From: Erwinia sp039023475
GTDB taxonomy: Bacteria; Pseudomonadota; Gammaproteobacteria; Enterobacterales; Enterobacteriaceae
Assembly: GCF_039023475.1 (NCBI RefSeq)
Contig: NZ_JBCHVB010000005.1
Coordinates: 62,001 to 126,000, forward strand
Direction of reading: 5' to 3'
DNA: 64,000 bases
Every line of letters begins with the position of its first letter. Position 1 is the stretch's first letter. The notes beneath the pieces were generated by a model, which saw only the letters and a program-made list of their open reading frames with translations, did no database searches and was not told where the DNA came from. Below are positions 24,741 to 34,279 of this stretch, piece by piece. The position numbers were made by a program, and so were the translations under genes.

Positions 24741-26168
24741 TCAGGCTTTCGACTGAATCGCTTTGATGATGTTGCTGGTCGAGATGCCATCTTCAAAGTT
24801 GAGAACGCGCACTTCGCCGCCGTTTGCCCATACCTCTTTACTGCCCGCGATATCTTCCGGCTTGTAGTCGCCGCCCTTCACCAGCAGATCCGGCAATACG
24901 CTGGCGATCAGACGCTGTGGCGTATCTTCTTCAAAGGCCACAACCCAGTCCACCGCTTCCAGCGCGCCCAGCACAATCATCCGGTTAACCAGCGGGTTCA
25001 CCGGGCGGCTTTCGCCTTTCAGCCGTTTGGTGGAGGCGTCGCTGTTGACGGCCACGATCAGGCGATCGCCAAGCTTGCGGGCGTTCGCCAGGTAGGAAAC
25101 ATGACCGGCATGCAGAATGTCGAAGCAACCATTGGTCATCACCACCTTTTCGCCACGCTGTCTGGCCAGCGCCACGGCGGCGATAAGCTGCTCTTCATTC
25201 ATCACGCCAAAGCCCGACTCCGGACGAGCGCGGATGGCGTTTTCCAGCTCAACCGTGGAGACAGTGGAGGTCCCCAGCTTGCCCACCACGACACCCGCCG
25301 CCGCGTTCGCCAGAAAACAGCTCTCTTCCAGCGTGTTCCCTGCCGCCAGCGCCGATGCCAGCACGCCGATCACCGTGTCGCCAGCCCCGGTCACGTCGTA
25401 CACTTCCTGCGCCTGGGTCGGCAGATGGAAAGGCGCCTTGCCCGGCTGAAGCAGCGTCATGCCATTTTCTGAGCGGGTGACCAGCAGCGCAGAGAGTTCA
25501 AACTGCTGCATCAGCGCCATACCGCGTGAAACGATCTCCGCCTCGTCATGACACTTCCCTGCCACGGCTTCAAATTCAGAAAGGTTAGGCGTCAGGATCG
25601 TCGCGCCGCGGTAGCGTTCGAAGTCGGTGCCTTTGGGATCCACCAGCACCGGGACATTGGCCTGACGGGCGAGCTTGATCATCGTCTGCACGCTCGCCAG
25701 CGCGCCTTTCGCATAGTCGGAGAGCACCAGCGCACCGCAAGCGGGCAGCGCCTGCAAAATACGCTGATGAAGCGGCTCAGGATCAACACCCTCAAAGCCC
25801 TCTTCGAAATCCAGACGGATCAGCTGCTGATTACGGGAGAGGATGCGCAGCTTGGTGATAGTAGGATGGGTGGAGACGGAGACAAAATCACACTGCACGT
25901 TAACGCCGCTCAGGGAGGCATCCAGCGCGCGCGCCGCGTCGTCGTTGCCGGTCAGGCCCACCAGACGAGCCGCCGCGCCCAGCGACGCAATGTTCATCGC
26001 CACGTTAGCCGCGCCGCCAGGGCGCTCCTCTACGTTATCCACCTTCACCACCGGTACCGGCGCTTCAGGAGAGATGCGGCTGGTTGGGCCGTACCAGTAG
26101 CGATCCAGCATCACGTCGCCAACAACCAGAACACCCGCACGGTTAAAATCGGGCAGCGTAATTTTCAT
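24741..26168 (-). CDS. hldE: bifunctional heptose 7-phosphate kinase / heptose 1-phosphate adenylyltransferase
   Basis: This 475-residue enzyme carries out two steps of ADP-heptose synthesis for the LPS inner core. The N-terminal PfkB-type kinase (about residues 1-318) has RPGGAANVA and VTGAGDTVIGV. The C-terminal cytidylyltransferase-like domain (about 340-475) has TNGCFDILHAGHVSYL. The ATG at 26168 is used, with AGGAG upstream; a GTG three codons earlier is possible. It lies downstream of glnE in the same direction. Confidence 0.97.
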   Translation of the reverse strand: MKITLPDFNRAGVLVVGDVMLDRYWYGPTSRISPEAPVPVVKVDNVEERPGGAANVAMNIASLGAAARLVGLTGNDDAARALDASLSGVNVQCDFVSVSTHPTITKLRILSRNQQLIRLDFEEGFEGVDPEPLHQRILQALPACGALVLSDYAKGALASVQTMIKLARQANVPVLVDPKGTDFERYRGATILTPNLSEFEAVAGKCHDEAEIVSRGMALMQQFELSALLVTRSENGMTLLQPGKAPFHLPTQAQEVYDVTGAGDTVIGVLASALAAGNTLEESCFLANAAAGVVVGKLGTSTVSTVELENAIRARPESGFGVMNEEQLIAAVALARQRGEKVVMTNGCFDILHAGHVSYLANARKLGDRLIVAVNSDASTKRLKGESRPVNPLVNRMIVLGALEAVDWVVAFEEDTPQRLIASVLPDLLVKGGDYKPEDIAGSKEVWANGGEVRVLNFEDGISTSNIIKAIQSKA

Positions 26169-26292
26169 TCCAGACACTCCTGGCCTAAGTCAAAATTAGT
26201 GCGCGCGATAATAGCATAAGCTGCTGACCGCGCACATTTCCCCGTTCTGTTTGCGAACGGCCCCTCAGGGAGACGCGCAGCATACTGAGGTC

Positions 26293-29136
26293 TTATCGCT
26301 CCGGGTCGCCGAACCAGCGCTGCCAGCTCGCATTCACCACGGCCTGCTCGCGGGCAAAGGCGGTCGCAGGCACATGACCGGGCAACGCCTGTAGCGCCAG
26401 ATGATGCAGCTCGTCACGCAGGGTGACGTAGGCCTGCGTCAGCGCCTGCGCCTCTTCCGCGTCAATACGCCCCCCCTCAGCCAGCAGCGCGAGGATGCGC
26501 ACGTTATCGGACCAGCGCGTCAGTTCAGGTTCTGAAGCCGCATAGCGTAACACCAGATACTGCGTGATGAATTCAATGTCGGTGATGCCGCCGCTGTCCG
26601 CTTTAATATCCCAGCGCTCTTTATGCTTGTTGCCAAGATGCGCACGCATTTTCTCACGCATCTCACGCACCTCGGTTTTCAGCGTCTCCGCCGCCCTCGG
26701 CAGGCATAAAATGCCGCGCCGGATCGCATCAAAGCGCTGGCGTAGCGCCGTTTCGCCAAAGATGATACGGGTGCGTACCAGCGCCTGATGCTCCCACGTC
26801 CAGGCTTCCTGGCGCTGGTAGTCATCAAAGGCCTCAAAGGTACTGACCAGCATCCCGGCGGAGCCGGAAGGCCGCAGCCGGGCATCGACCTCATAAAGAA
26901 TGCCTGACGAGGTACGGGTACTGAACAGGTGAATAATGCGCTGGGCCAGCCTGAGATAGAACTGCCGCCCGTCGATGCTCCGCTCGCCCAGCGTCACCGC
27001 CTCGGCCGGGCAGTCATGCAGGAAAACCAGATCGAGATCGGAGCTGTAGCCCAGCTCCCAGCCCCCAAGCTTGCCGTAGCCGACCACGGCAAATCCCCGG
27101 TCCTGAGCGCCGGTCAGGTGCGAAGGCTGACCGTAGCGCGCCACCATCATATGCCAGGCCTGCTGAACCACCTGCTCGACGATCGCCTCGGCCAGCCAGG
27201 TCAGATGATCGCTGACCTTCATCACCGGCAAGGTACCGGCAATATCCGCCGCTGCGATGCGCAGATGCTGCGCCTGTTTGAACTGGCGTAGCGCCTCCAG
27301 CTGCTGCTCCTCATCCTCTTCAGGAATGCGCAGCAGATACTGGCGGAGTTCATCGCGATAGGCATCGGTCGCGGTGGGCTGATAGAGCGTCGCCGGGTCC
27401 AGCAGCTCATCCAGCAGGAGCGGATAGCGTGCCAGCTGCGCGGCAACCATCGGCGACGCCGCGCACAGCCGGATCAGATGCCTGAGCGCGCCATGATATT
27501 CGGTCAGCAGCTCCAGATAGGTTGTGCGGGTGACCACGCTAAGCAGCAGCGGCGTCAGGCGGCCAAGCGTCACCGCCGCATCCTCTCTAGGACAGACTTC
27601 GCTCAGCAGGCGCGGCATCAGCTGATCCAGCGCCTGACGACCGCGGGGACCGATGGTGCGCTTATCCACATCCTGACGGAAGTCGGTAATGGCCCGGAGC
27701 AGCTGCTGGCGGGCGGGCGTCTCCAGATGCGGCACCAGTGGGGCAAGCTCCGCCTCCTCCAGCCGATCCTGCCAGAGCACGCCATACTCTTCGGACTCCT
27801 TATTTTCACCCGCTTCCGGCGTGTCATCCCCGATCAGCTCGTCGAAGATTGCCCGGACAGCCGCCATATGCTGCTCAAGCTGCCGGTAGAGATCGGGCCA
27901 GGCCTCGCATCCCATTGCCCAGGCCAGTCGCGCGCGGTCCAGCTCATCCGTCGGCAGCTTTTGCGTCTGTTCGTCATTAATACTTTGCAGCAGGTTCTCC
28001 AGCCGCCGGAGAAACAGCCAGGCGTCGCCGAGCTGCGTAACCTGATCCTGTGGCAGAAGATTGAGTTCCTCAATGGCCTTCAGCGTCAGCTGCAGCGAGC
28101 GCTGCTGAAGCGCCCGTTCACGGCCGCCGCGGATCAGCTGGAACACCTGCACAATAAATTCGGTTTCGCGGATGCCGCCCGCGCCGAGCTTAATATTGTC
28201 AGTCAGGCCGCGCCGCCGCACCTCGCGGGCAATCATGCTTTTCATATTGCGCAGGGACTGGATCACGCTGAAGTCGATGTAGCGGCGATAGACAAAAGGC
28301 CGGAGCATCTGCTGTAGCTCCTGGCTCCAGTGGTCGTCGCGATCGCCCATCAGCCGCGCCTTTACCATCGCATAACGCTCCCAGTCGCGCCCCTGCTCCT
28401 GGTAATAATCTTCCAGCGCGGCAAAGCTGAGCACCAGCGGCCCGCTGTCGCCAAAGGGGCGCAGCCGCATATCCACGCGGTAGACAAACCCTTCTGCGGT
28501 AGGCTGATCCAGCACTTTAATCAGCCGCTGTCCCAGTCGGGTAAAGAACTGGGCGTTATCCAGCTCCCGCCTGCCGCCCTGGGTGGTGCCGTTCTCCGGC
28601 CAGGTAAAGATAAGATCGATGTCCGAAGAGAAGTTGAGTTCGCCGCCGCCAAGCTTCCCCATGCCCAGGATCAGCAGCGGCTGCGGCTCGCCGGCCGCGT
28701 TGACCGGCGTACCGAACTCGCGGCAGCACGCCTGCCATAGCCAGTCTCTCGCCGCCACAATCAGAGTTTCCGCCAGCACGCTCAGCATTTTCAGCGTCGC
28801 GGGGGTGCTGCCGGTTGCCAGCGCCTGTATCCAGGCGATGCGCGTCAGCTGCTCGCGACGAAACAGCCGTAGCTCGCGCATCAGCGCATTTTCATCGCCC
28901 ACCGTCGCCAGCCGCGCCTGTAACCGGCTTTCATAATGCTGCCATTCATCAGGGTGCGGCGCGTCCTGCCGCACCCTCTGCAACCATTCGGGATGGCGCG
29001 TCAGGTTTTCGCTGATAAAATCGCTGAAGGCCAGCACGGATCGCTCGGTGTGCGTTAATTCACCCAGATCCTGTGGTAGCTGGCTGGCCTTCTCCGCCAG
29101 CAGTGGCGGCAGAATCTGCGAGGGCATTGGCAACAT
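26293..29136 (-). CDS. glnE: bifunctional glutamine synthetase adenylyltransferase/deadenylase
   Basis: This is a 947-residue protein that adds and removes AMP on glutamine synthetase under PII control. Two nucleotidyltransferase domains are visible: GMGKLGGGELNFSSDIDLIF (N-terminal, adenylyl-removing) and GYGKLGGWELGYSSDLDLVF (C-terminal, adenylylating), each with the paired aspartates. The length matches E. coli (946). The ATG at 29136 follows CAGGGAG. The order ygiF-glnE-hldE is that of E. coli. Confidence 0.97.
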   Translation of the reverse strand: MLPMPSQILPPLLAEKASQLPQDLGELTHTERSVLAFSDFISENLTRHPEWLQRVRQDAPHPDEWQHYESRLQARLATVGDENALMRELRLFRREQLTRIAWIQALATGSTPATLKMLSVLAETLIVAARDWLWQACCREFGTPVNAAGEPQPLLILGMGKLGGGELNFSSDIDLIFTWPENGTTQGGRRELDNAQFFTRLGQRLIKVLDQPTAEGFVYRVDMRLRPFGDSGPLVLSFAALEDYYQEQGRDWERYAMVKARLMGDRDDHWSQELQQMLRPFVYRRYIDFSVIQSLRNMKSMIAREVRRRGLTDNIKLGAGGIRETEFIVQVFQLIRGGRERALQQRSLQLTLKAIEELNLLPQDQVTQLGDAWLFLRRLENLLQSINDEQTQKLPTDELDRARLAWAMGCEAWPDLYRQLEQHMAAVRAIFDELIGDDTPEAGENKESEEYGVLWQDRLEEAELAPLVPHLETPARQQLLRAITDFRQDVDKRTIGPRGRQALDQLMPRLLSEVCPREDAAVTLGRLTPLLLSVVTRTTYLELLTEYHGALRHLIRLCAASPMVAAQLARYPLLLDELLDPATLYQPTATDAYRDELRQYLLRIPEEDEEQQLEALRQFKQAQHLRIAAADIAGTLPVMKVSDHLTWLAEAIVEQVVQQAWHMMVARYGQPSHLTGAQDRGFAVVGYGKLGGWELGYSSDLDLVFLHDCPAEAVTLGERSIDGRQFYLRLAQRIIHLFSTRTSSGILYEVDARLRPSGSAGMLVSTFEAFDDYQRQEAWTWEHQALVRTRIIFGETALRQRFDAIRRGILCLPRAAETLKTEVREMREKMRAHLGNKHKERWDIKADSGGITDIEFITQYLVLRYAASEPELTRWSDNVRILALLAEGGRIDAEEAQALTQAYVTLRDELHHLALQALPGHVPATAFAREQAVVNASWQRWFGDPER

Positions 29137-29207
29137 AAACACTCCCTGATTAAGGCTTAATGAGATCGGATACCGGACGCCAGCCTCTGTGGCCGCACGG
29201 CAGGGGT

Positions 29208-30512
29208 TCAGACGCTACCGTTTTTCCAGAACGCCGGATGCTTCTGGGCCTGGCGACAGTGTGCATCCAGCCAGCTCTCCTGCCTGGTCTCAATGGCCTG
29301 AGCCAGCTGCTGCCAGTCGGCAAACCAGGCCGATACCGCTGCCGGATCGTACGCACCGGCAAGCAGATGTGCGGCGATCAGCTGACGGTGTAAGCGGGTC
29401 AGCTTATCCTGATATTCGTTCAGCAGGTGCACGCGCCCGAAGGTCTCTTTCAGATCGGCAGACAGGCGGCCCAGCATAATGTCGCAGAAGCGCTTATAGG
29501 AGCCCTGAAGTTTGGCATCCGCTTTAGCGTCAATAAAGGCGCGCCAGCGCCCGGCGGCCAGCCAGTCAGTAAGTGCTAACTGGGTATGCAGAGAGAGCGG
29601 GCTGAAACAGATCGCCTCCGCCTGCAGATCCTCTGCCAGCAGGGCCTCTTCCAGTTCGGTCAGCCGCTGACGAAGGTCGCTGCTGGCTTTACGCGGCACC
29701 AGCGCGCCAAACAGCGAGAAGGCCTGACGCAGCGTTTCCAGCGCCTGACGGATCTCATGCAGCGCCTGAGTATTACCACGCAGCCACAGCTCTTCATGAT
29801 ACTGCCACTGGTTCAGCGCCAGCGTAAAAGCAGCCTGCATGCCTTCTTCTACCGTCGCCTTCGGCTTTATCTTCATTACCGGTAGCGGATGCAGTTCGCG
29901 CGGCGCGTTACCCTGCGCCAGCACGTAGCCCCGCGCCGCCTTGCTCAGGCTGCCGAGGCGCAGACCGCCCAGCGTGCGCAGTTCAGCGGCGAAGGCCAGC
30001 AGATCGTCGCGCTCGCCGCTTTTCAGCTCCAGCTCAATCTCCCTGAGAATTTCGCTCTGTTCACCCGCGCTGACTTCCCCCTTGTCCAGCGCGACTTCAA
30101 TCTGGCTGTTCAGGTAAGTAACCACCCACTTTTCACGCATAAAATGCGTGCTGAACAGCGGGGCGAGCTGCTGCTGTAGCGCCGCCGGATCGGTACCTGC
30201 CGGCCAGATGTCAGCAGGCAGCGTCTCAAGCGCCAGCTCAGGCTTCTCCAGGGGCACATTATATTCCGGACGCTGGTGCAGACCGCCCACGCTCTGCCCC
30301 GCCGTCTTCAGCGTCATCTCATAGCTGTCGCCGAAGCCGCGAATGCGCAGCCCCATATCCCAGCGACGCAGCTGGCGCTCCGCCGTCTCAAAATAGATGT
30401 TGGTCAGCTTCTGCGGTGGGGTGTGCTGATGAGGCCAGGCGGCAAGCCTGCCGGGCAATTTTTCCGTCGCCTCGTCAGTAGCGATGAACTTTAACTCGAT
30501 TTCCATGGTCAT
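29208..30512 (-). CDS. ygiF: inorganic triphosphatase YgiF
   Basis: This 434-residue protein hydrolyses tripolyphosphate. The N-terminal CYTH domain (about residues 1-200) begins with the signature EIELKF, and has DMGLRIRG, EMTLKTAG and REIELELKSG. The C-terminal CHAD domain (about 215-430) is helical and His-rich (YHEELWLRGNTQALHEIRQALETLR). Either the ATG at 30512 or the one two codons later could be the start. It leads the ygiF-glnE-hldE run. Confidence 0.93.
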   Translation of the reverse strand: MTMEIELKFIATDEATEKLPGRLAAWPHQHTPPQKLTNIYFETAERQLRRWDMGLRIRGFGDSYEMTLKTAGQSVGGLHQRPEYNVPLEKPELALETLPADIWPAGTDPAALQQQLAPLFSTHFMREKWVVTYLNSQIEVALDKGEVSAGEQSEILREIELELKSGERDDLLAFAAELRTLGGLRLGSLSKAARGYVLAQGNAPRELHPLPVMKIKPKATVEEGMQAAFTLALNQWQYHEELWLRGNTQALHEIRQALETLRQAFSLFGALVPRKASSDLRQRLTELEEALLAEDLQAEAICFSPLSLHTQLALTDWLAAGRWRAFIDAKADAKLQGSYKRFCDIMLGRLSADLKETFGRVHLLNEYQDKLTRLHRQLIAAHLLAGAYDPAAVSAWFADWQQLAQAIETRQESWLDAHCRQAQKHPAFWKNGSV

Positions 30513-30817
30513 ATTTTCTTAATCTGAACGTTACCGGTACGGTAAAATGGGAGTAAGGCGTGATTTTCCTCGCCGTTAGCGCCGTTTTTTTCGCCCTCAG
30601 GCGTAAAAAAACGCAGTGCCGGACGAGGTCTCTTTCAGCCAGATATGACGTGAAGAGTAATGCAGAATTGCCCCGGCTGTCTCGGCTTTCTTGTGCTTTC
30701 GCATAGCGGCCCGCACCGTCCCGAGACCAGGATAGTTCTCATTCAGCTTTCTGCGAGGCGCCTCCAGACTGTGCCATTACTTTTTTTCCCCAGCATTGAC
30801 GTAAATAAAGACATCGA
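30513..30817. other. 305-base divergent ygiF/ygiM intergenic region with a long inverted repeat
   Basis: The only clear structure is CGTTTTTTTCGCC (30583-30595) facing GGCGTAAAAAAACG (30600-30613), a stem of about 13 bp with one bulged A and a 4-base loop. Its T and A tracts are inside the stem arms. The rest must hold the two divergent promoters. I see no gene or known RNA in it. Confidence 0.6.
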
Positions 30818-31438
30818 ATGAAAAAAACTCACCTTATTGGCCTCACTTTACTGACAGTTAGCGTAGCAACCGCCGTTCACGCCGAAGAAAAACGCTACAT
30901 TTCAGACGAGCTTTCGACCTATGTCCGCAGCGGCCCCAGCGACGGTTATCGCCTGGTGGGCACCTTAAACGCCGGTGAAGAAGTCACGCTGCTTCAGACC
31001 AACGAAAATACAAAATATGGTCAGATCCGGGATGCCAATGACCGCACGACCTGGATCCCGCTGGCGCAGCTCAGCGAACAGCCAAGCCTGCGCACCCGCG
31101 TGCCCCAGCTTGAGCAGCAGGTGCAAGACCTGACCGGCAAGCTCGCCAATATTGACAACAGCTGGAATCAGCGCACGGCTGAGATGCAGAAAAAAGTGGC
31201 CGGCAGCGACGCCGCGATCAACAACCTGAAGGCCGAAAATCAGAAGCTGAAGAATGAACTGATCGTCGCGCAGAAAAAAGTGAACGCTGCCAACGTGCAG
31301 CTGGACGATAAGCAGCGCACCATCATTATGCAGTGGTTTATGTATGGCGGCGGCGTGGCGGGCGTGGGCCTGCTGCTTGGTCTGCTGTTGCCGCACATGA
31401 TCCCCAGCCGCAAGAAAAAAGATCGCTGGATGAACTGA
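30818..31438 (+). CDS. ygiM: SH3-domain signal-transduction-like protein YgiM (TIGR04211 family)
   Basis: This 206-residue membrane-anchored protein is of unclear function. It has a signal peptide (MKKTHLIGLTLLTVSVATAVHA), a bacterial SH3 domain (about residues 23-90; YVRSGPSDGYRLVGTLNAGEEV), a coiled coil (about 95-165) and a membrane segment near the C terminus (VAGVGLLLGLLLP), ending in a basic tail. It is the gene upstream of cca in E. coli as well. Confidence 0.92.
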   Translation: MKKTHLIGLTLLTVSVATAVHAEEKRYISDELSTYVRSGPSDGYRLVGTLNAGEEVTLLQTNENTKYGQIRDANDRTTWIPLAQLSEQPSLRTRVPQLEQQVQDLTGKLANIDNSWNQRTAEMQKKVAGSDAAINNLKAENQKLKNELIVAQKKVNAANVQLDDKQRTIIMQWFMYGGGVAGVGLLLGLLLPHMIPSRKKKDRWMN

Positions 31439-31457
31439 TCTTCTTATTTCTTCTCTC

Positions 31458-31481
31458 AGGGCATCCATTGATGCCCTTTTT
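31458..31481 (+). terminator. intrinsic terminator after ygiM
   Basis: AGGGCATC-CATT-GATGCCCT is a perfect 8-bp stem followed by TTTT, 20 bases after the ygiM stop. cca would then need its own promoter in the next 100 bases. Confidence 0.8.
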
Positions 31482-31578
31482 GGCATGGGTGCCATAAAGC
31501 GGCCATTACCGCGCAAAATTGGGCCTCCGCTGACACTTCACGTATGATAAAAGAAACGACAAACTCAGGAGCGCAGTA

Positions 31579-32811
31579 GTGAAGACTTACCTTGTAGGTG
31601 GCGCGGTACGCGATGCCCTGCTGAATCTGCCGGTCAAAGATAAAGACTGGGTCGTGGTGGGCGCCACCCCCGATCTGATGCTCAGCGAAGGTTATGAACA
31701 GGTAGGCCGGGATTTCCCGGTATTTCTGCATCCCGTCACGCACGAAGAGTATGCGCTGGCCCGCACGGAGCGTAAAAACGGCAGCGGCTATACCGGCTTT
31801 GTCTGCTATTCCGCGCCCGATGTGACGCTGGAGGAGGACCTACAGCGCCGCGATCTTACCGTTAATGCCATCGCGCAGGATGAAAGCGGCCACCTTGTCG
31901 ACCCTTTCAACGGTCAGAAGGATATTAAACACCGCCAGCTTCGCCACGTCTCTGCGGCGTTTAATGAAGATCCCCTGCGCGTTCTCCGCGTGGCGCGTTT
32001 TGCCGCACGTTTCGCCCATCTGGGGTTCAGCGTGGCGGATGAAACCCTGGCGCTGATGCGCTCGATGGCCGCCAGCGGCGAGCTGGATACGCTGACCGCA
32101 GAGCGGGTCTGGAAAGAGACCGAGCGGGCGCTGCAAACCCAGTCTCCCCAGGTCTATTTTCAGGTGCTGCGCGACTGCGGCGCGCTGGCCGTCCTGTTTC
32201 CGGAGCTGGATAACCTGTATGGCGTGCCCGCGCCGGCGAAATGGCATCCCGAAATTGATACCGGCGTGCATACGCTGATGACGCTGACCATCGCTGCCCA
32301 GCTTAGCGACGATGTTGCGGTTCGTTTTGCAACGCTGTTTCACGATGTCGGCAAGGGGCTGACTCCGCCGGAAAAATGGCCCAGCCATCACGGTCACGGC
32401 CCCGCCGGCGTTCCGCTGGTTGAAGGGGTGTGTCAGCGCCTTCGCGTGCCCAATGCTATTCGCGATCTGGCGCTGCTGGTAACGGAATTTCATGACCTGG
32501 TGCATACTATTGGCCGGCAGCCTGCCGAAGCGCTGGTGGCCTTATTCGATCGACTCGATGCCTGGCGCAAGCCGCAGCGCATTGAACAAATCGCCCTGAC
32601 CAGCGAAGCGGATGCACGTGGCCGGACCGGATTCGAAAATAATGCCTATCCGCAGGGCGACTATCTGCGTAAGGCGTTTGAAATCGTGCTGAACGTATCG
32701 ACCAAAGAGGTCGTCGCGGCGGGGTACAAAGGGGCAGAAGTCAGGGAAGAGTTAACACGCAGAAGGATTGCCGCACTGGGTCAGTGGCAGGAAGAACAGC
32801 TTACTCAGTGA
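31579..32811 (+). CDS. cca: multifunctional CCA tRNA nucleotidyltransferase
   Basis: This 410-residue enzyme builds and repairs the CCA end of tRNAs and, in this class, also has phosphohydrolase activity. The nucleotidyltransferase core is YLVGGAVRDALLNLPVKDKDWVVVG, with ERVWKE and RRDLTVNAIA. The C-terminal HD domain shows LFHDVGKG. The start is GTG, set by CAGGAG seven bases upstream. The length is close to the E. coli 412. Confidence 0.96.
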   Translation: MKTYLVGGAVRDALLNLPVKDKDWVVVGATPDLMLSEGYEQVGRDFPVFLHPVTHEEYALARTERKNGSGYTGFVCYSAPDVTLEEDLQRRDLTVNAIAQDESGHLVDPFNGQKDIKHRQLRHVSAAFNEDPLRVLRVARFAARFAHLGFSVADETLALMRSMAASGELDTLTAERVWKETERALQTQSPQVYFQVLRDCGALAVLFPELDNLYGVPAPAKWHPEIDTGVHTLMTLTIAAQLSDDVAVRFATLFHDVGKGLTPPEKWPSHHGHGPAGVPLVEGVCQRLRVPNAIRDLALLVTEFHDLVHTIGRQPAEALVALFDRLDAWRKPQRIEQIALTSEADARGRTGFENNAYPQGDYLRKAFEIVLNVSTKEVVAAGYKGAEVREELTRRRIAALGQWQEEQLTQ

Positions 32812-32856
32812 TTGTGGGGCTGGCCGGGAAACCCGCCAGCCCTCATTATTACCCGA

Positions 32857-33675
32857 TCAGACAAACACCATGTAAACGATGGCAGCAACAATAAAGCGAT
32901 AAATTGCAAAGGGCACGAACGAGATACGCTGGATCAGTTTCAGGAAGACCTTAATGGCAATCAGCGCCACGATAAAGGCCGTGATAAAGCCAACGGCAAA
33001 CATCGGAAAGTCTGCCATGGTCAGGAAACCCGCGCTTTTATAAAGGTCCAGCACCGTCGCGCCCATCATCATCGGCACCGCCAGGATAAATGAGAACTCG
33101 GAAGCGGCATAGCGGCTCACGCCCATCAGCATCCCGCCTGAAATGGTGGCGCCCGAGCGCGAGAAGCCCGGCCATAGCGCCAGGCACTGGAAGCAGCCAA
33201 TGACGAAAGCCTGACGGTAGGTCATATCATCAATGCCCACCGCTTTAGGCTGTTTTGGCTTCAGGTATTCGGCTGCCAGCAGCAGCACACCGCCGACAAT
33301 CAGCGCATACATCACGTTGATGGGGTTAAACAGGGATTTAATCGCATCGTGGAAAACCAGCCCCACCACAACGGCCGGGATCATGCCCAGCAGGATATGA
33401 ATCAGCGTCAGATGCCCTTTACCGGTGCCTTCATGCGGCACTTTGCCAAAATGAATGCCGATAAGGCCAAAAAGACGACGCCAGAACATCACCACGACGG
33501 CTAAAATCGATCCAAGCTGAATAACCACTTCGAAAGTATTCGCTTTAGCCCCTTCAAACCCCAACAGATGACCGACAATGATCATGTGCCCGGTGGAGGA
33601 GACGGGAAGGAATTCCGTTAAGCCCTCAACAATGCCAAGGATTGCCGCCACCCATAGCTGATGAATATCTGCCAT
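32857..33675 (-). CDS. uppP: undecaprenyl-diphosphatase
   Basis: This 272-residue inner-membrane enzyme (BacA) recycles the undecaprenyl carrier for cell-wall synthesis, and excess confers bacitracin resistance. The active-site motifs EGLTEFLPVSSTGHM and PGFSRSGATISGG are intact, with about eight membrane segments. The ATG at 33675 (MADIHQLW) follows AGGGGT; the frame is open 19 codons further. It is next to folB, as in E. coli. Confidence 0.97.
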   Translation of the reverse strand: MADIHQLWVAAILGIVEGLTEFLPVSSTGHMIIVGHLLGFEGAKANTFEVVIQLGSILAVVVMFWRRLFGLIGIHFGKVPHEGTGKGHLTLIHILLGMIPAVVVGLVFHDAIKSLFNPINVMYALIVGGVLLLAAEYLKPKQPKAVGIDDMTYRQAFVIGCFQCLALWPGFSRSGATISGGMLMGVSRYAASEFSFILAVPMMMGATVLDLYKSAGFLTMADFPMFAVGFITAFIVALIAIKVFLKLIQRISFVPFAIYRFIVAAIVYMVFV

Positions 33676-33812
33676 CAAATCTACCCCTAGTATAAAAATC
33701 ATTAAAAAGGCGGTCGCGAACGCCACCGCCAAATTGTGCCCCGTTAAATCAGGCCACCCTAAGACAGACCATAATGTCGTTTGGTTTCACCGTGATGGCA
33801 ATCACAATGGGT

Positions 33813-34172
33813 TTATTTCGGATTAGTCCCTCGTTCTATAATCACACCTACCTGTTTCGCCTGCGCCACGGCGCCGGGCTTGCTCAGCTTGATTCGTACC
33901 CACGGCGAATTGAACCGGGTCAGCAGCAGCGTGGCCACTTCTTCCGCCACGCGTTCGACCAGGGCAAATTTCCCGTTGGCGACATGATTAATAATGGCGT
34001 CAGAGACGTCGGCATAGCTCAGGCAGTCGTTAACGTCGTCGCTGGCCGCCGCTGTACGGTTATCCCAGGCCATTTCGACATCGAACACCAGCTTCTGCTT
34101 AATGGTCTGTTCCCAGTCATACACGCCGATGGTGGTGATAACCGTGAGTTGTTCAATAAATACGATATCCAT
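33813..34172 (-). CDS. folB: dihydroneopterin aldolase
   Basis: This is a 119-residue bifunctional dihydroneopterin aldolase/7,8-dihydroneopterin epimerase of folate synthesis. Typical segments are MDIVFIEQLTVITTIGVYDWE, KLVFDVEMAWD, LSYADVSDAI, LVERVAEEVATLLL and VRIKLSKPGAV. The ATG at 34172 begins the conserved part. It is divergent from plsY with about 107 bases between the starts. Confidence 0.95.
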   Translation of the reverse strand: MDIVFIEQLTVITTIGVYDWEQTIKQKLVFDVEMAWDNRTAAASDDVNDCLSYADVSDAIINHVANGKFALVERVAEEVATLLLTRFNSPWVRIKLSKPGAVAQAKQVGVIIERGTNPK

Positions 34173-34279
34173 GATGTCTGTCTCTGTTTTTGTGGTTGCC
34201 GGATACCACTTGCTGTGGTTTATGCGTATTATCCACTGATGACCAGAATAAAACGACCCCCACAAAACGGAACGGTGTT

